From Ptiloglossa arizonensis (lineage: Eukaryota > Arthropoda > Insecta > Hymenoptera > Colletidae), in the NCBI RefSeq assembly GCF_051014685.1, contig NW_027479676.1, positions 16,623 to 80,622 on the forward strand: a stretch of DNA of 64,000 bases. Reading direction: 5' to 3'. Shown in pieces: positions 62,501 through 64,000 of this stretch. The position numbers and the translations under genes were made by a program. How positions within the stretch are numbered: the stretch's first letter is position 1; the number at the start of each line of letters is the position of its first letter. The notes under the pieces were generated by a model that was given only the letters and a program-made list of their open reading frames with translations, made no database searches and was not told where the DNA came from.

Positions 62501-63949
62501 TTTTCCCTAGGCCATTCTGGTTAAGCGTTTGGAGCCGCAGAATTGCGAAAAATTTATTCTCTTCTCAACCATTTCTTAGCTTCAAACTCCCATATCTTGC
62601 GAACGGATTGACCTAACCCAAAAATTCCTATTGCATCTGAAAGTAGAAACTCGCCCGATTACAACGGTATGTGTATTTTTTCCCTAGGCCAATCTGGTTA
62701 AGCGTTTGGAGCAGCAGAATTGCGAAAAATTTTTTGCCTTCTCAACCATTTCTTGGCTTAAAACTCCCATATCTCGCGAACGGATTGACCTAACCCAAAA
62801 ATTCCTATTGCATCTGAAAGTAGAAACTCGCCCGATTACAACGGTCTGTGCATTTTTTCCCTAGGCCATTCTGGTTAAGCGTTTGGAGCAGCAGAATTGC
62901 GAAAAATTTTTTGCCTTCTCAACCATTTCTTGGCTTCAAACTCCCATATCTCGCGAACGGATTGACCTAACCCAAAAATTCCCATTGCATCGGAAAGTAG
63001 AAACTCGCCCGATTACAAAGGTATGTGTATTTTTCCCCTAGGCCATTCTGGTTAAGCGATTGGAGCAGCAGAATTACGAAAAATTTGTTGTCTTCTCAAC
63101 CATTTCTTCGCTTCATAGTCCCATATCTCGCGAACGGATTGACCTACCCCAAAAATTCCTATTGCATCTGAAAGTAGAAACTCCCCCGATTACGACGGTA
63201 TGTGTATTTTTTCCCTATGCCATTCTGGTTAAGCGTTTGGAGCAGCAGAATTGCGAAAAATTGTTTGCCTTCTCAACCATTTCTTGGCTTCAAACTCCCA
63301 TATCTCGCGAACGGATTGACCTAACCCAAAAATTCCTGTTGCGTATGAAAGTAGAAACTCGCCCGATTACAACGGTATGTGTATTTTTTCCCTAGGCCAT
63401 TCTGGTTAAGCGATTGGAGCAGCAGAATTGCGAAAAATTTGTTCTCTTCTCAACCATTTCTTAGCTTCAAACTCCCATATCTCGCGAACGGATTGACCTA
63501 ACCCAAAAATTGCTATTGCATTTGAAAGTAGAAACTCGCCCGATTACAACGGTATGTGTATTTTTGCCCTATGCCATTCTGGTTAAGCGTTTGGAGCAGC
63601 ATAATTGCGGAAAATTTTTTGCCTTCTCAACCATTTCTTGGCTTCAAACTACCATATCTCGCGAACGGACTGACCTAACCCAAAAATTCCTATTGCATCT
63701 GAAAGTAGAAACTCGCCCGATTACAATGGTATGTGTATTTTTCCCCTAGGCCATTCTGGTTAAGCGTTTGGAGCAGCAGAATTGCGAAAAATTTATTCTC
63801 TTCTCAACCATTTCTTAGCTTCAAGCTACCATATCTCGCGAACGGACTGACCTAACCCAAAAATTCCTATTGCATCTGAAAGTAGAAACTCGCCCGATTA
63901 CAATGGTATGTGTATTTTTCCCCTAGGCCATTCTGGTTAAGCGTTTGGA
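59450..63949 (+). repeat. Distal copy of satellite block 3,676-8,175
   Basis: Aligned at offset 55,774 throughout, except about 61,671-62,107. There, two monomers repeating 61,290-61,643 have been gained, and the two monomers equivalent to about 6,011-6,364 are missing, so the offset is unchanged afterwards. Elsewhere only isolated substitutions were seen, such as GAAATGCG near 59,530 and CAACGCTATG near 61,602. The match ends where GGAGCAG replaces GGAGGAG of the left copy. Confidence 0.87.
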
Positions 63950-64000
63950 GCAGCAGAATTGCGAAAAATTTTTTGCGTTCTTAAACATTTCTTGGCTTCA
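63950..64000 (+). repeat. Partial monomer at window end
   Basis: The last 51 bases belong to a B-type monomer (TTTTGCGTTCTTAAAC) cut by the window edge. It follows the AAGCTACCATAT monomer, as at 4,150-4,310 and 59,930-60,090. The satellite therefore continues beyond the window on this side, as it does on the left, where the sequence begins inside a CCTAGG junction. Confidence 0.9.

Larger units (their letters stand above)
1..64000 (+). repeat. 177-bp satellite DNA array, about 361 monomers
   Basis: The whole window is a head-to-tail tandem array. The CCTAGG landmark at 1 recurs at 178 and then at about 177-bp steps to the end, and every monomer reads in the same direction. Monomers differ from one another at a limited set of recurring positions, so they fall into subtypes that reappear in fixed order. 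Nothing other than satellite was seen: no unique spacer, inverted segment, transposon or gene. Monomer length in the nucleosomal range, homogeneity and higher-order structure are typical of eukaryotic centromeric or pericentromeric satellites. That assignment is inference, because no kinetochore or chromatin evidence is visible in DNA alone. The family and species are not recognised. Confidence 0.98.

Noticed and set aside
1..64000. CRISPR array
   Set aside because: The repeat is direct and regular, but the whole 177 bp is repeated. There are no short repeats separated by unique spacers and no cas genes.
1..64000. Bacterial or phage repeat-protein gene
   Set aside because: A repeat-rich coding region would keep one long open frame. 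Here stops recur every one to three monomers in all frames, and the array continues for 64 kb.
1..64000. Known centromere satellites such as human alpha satellite (171 bp) or Arabidopsis CEN178
   Set aside because: Length and landmark sequences do not fit what I know of those families. I could not run a database search, so other families remain possible.

Overview
The window is one uninterrupted tandem satellite DNA array. A monomer of about 177 bp (179 bp in a minor variant) repeats head to tail from the first base to the last, roughly 361 copies, all in the same orientation. I found no protein-coding gene, tRNA, rRNA, transposable element, CRISPR array or unique spacer. Uniform monomers near nucleosome length, layered higher-order repeats (HORs) and the lack of genes point to a eukaryotic centromeric, pericentromeric or other heterochromatic satellite. 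The sequence does not identify the organism. I do not recognise the monomer as a satellite I can name, and I cannot tell plant from animal. The first monomer is about 42% GC.

Layout. The array is a mosaic of diverged monomer subtypes that recur in fixed order as HORs. The start (1-8,175) and the end (53,652-63,949) carry the same monomer series in the same order, about 54-56 kb apart. From 11,879 to 15,098 there is a 12-monomer period (2,126 bp). From 15,338 to 16,047 there is a dimer period (354 bp). From 16,167 to 22,896 there are two nearly identical copies of a 19-monomer unit (3,365 bp). From 26,832 to 28,492 there is a 6-monomer period (1,062 bp). From about 29,385 to 34,735 there is a 15-monomer period built from 9- and 6-monomer steps. 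From about 37,200 to 49,058 there are 5-monomer units (885 bp) nested in a 15-monomer unit (2,655 bp), itself nested in a 37-monomer superunit (6,551 bp). From 54,706 to 59,503 there is another 19-monomer duplication (3,363 bp).

Two things stand out beyond the HOR layering. First, about 45-50 single-base indels, mostly in short homopolymers, are concentrated between roughly 30,850 and 40,180 and are nearly absent elsewhere. This looks like locally poor consensus sequence rather than biology. Second, several duplicated blocks differ by exact whole-monomer gains and losses (for example +354 bp and -354 bp close together near 61,650-62,108), which are footprints of unequal exchange or gene conversion.

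The repeated open frames of up to 165 codons are a by-product of monomer length: 177 bp is 59 codons, so a frame stays open across monomers whenever two recurring TAG triplets are mutated. They mostly begin at TTG and show no sign of coding selection, so none is annotated as a gene.

Repeat-pair boundaries were found by eye, matching variant bases and coordinate offsets. They should be good to a few bases where stated exactly and to tens of bases where stated as approximate.
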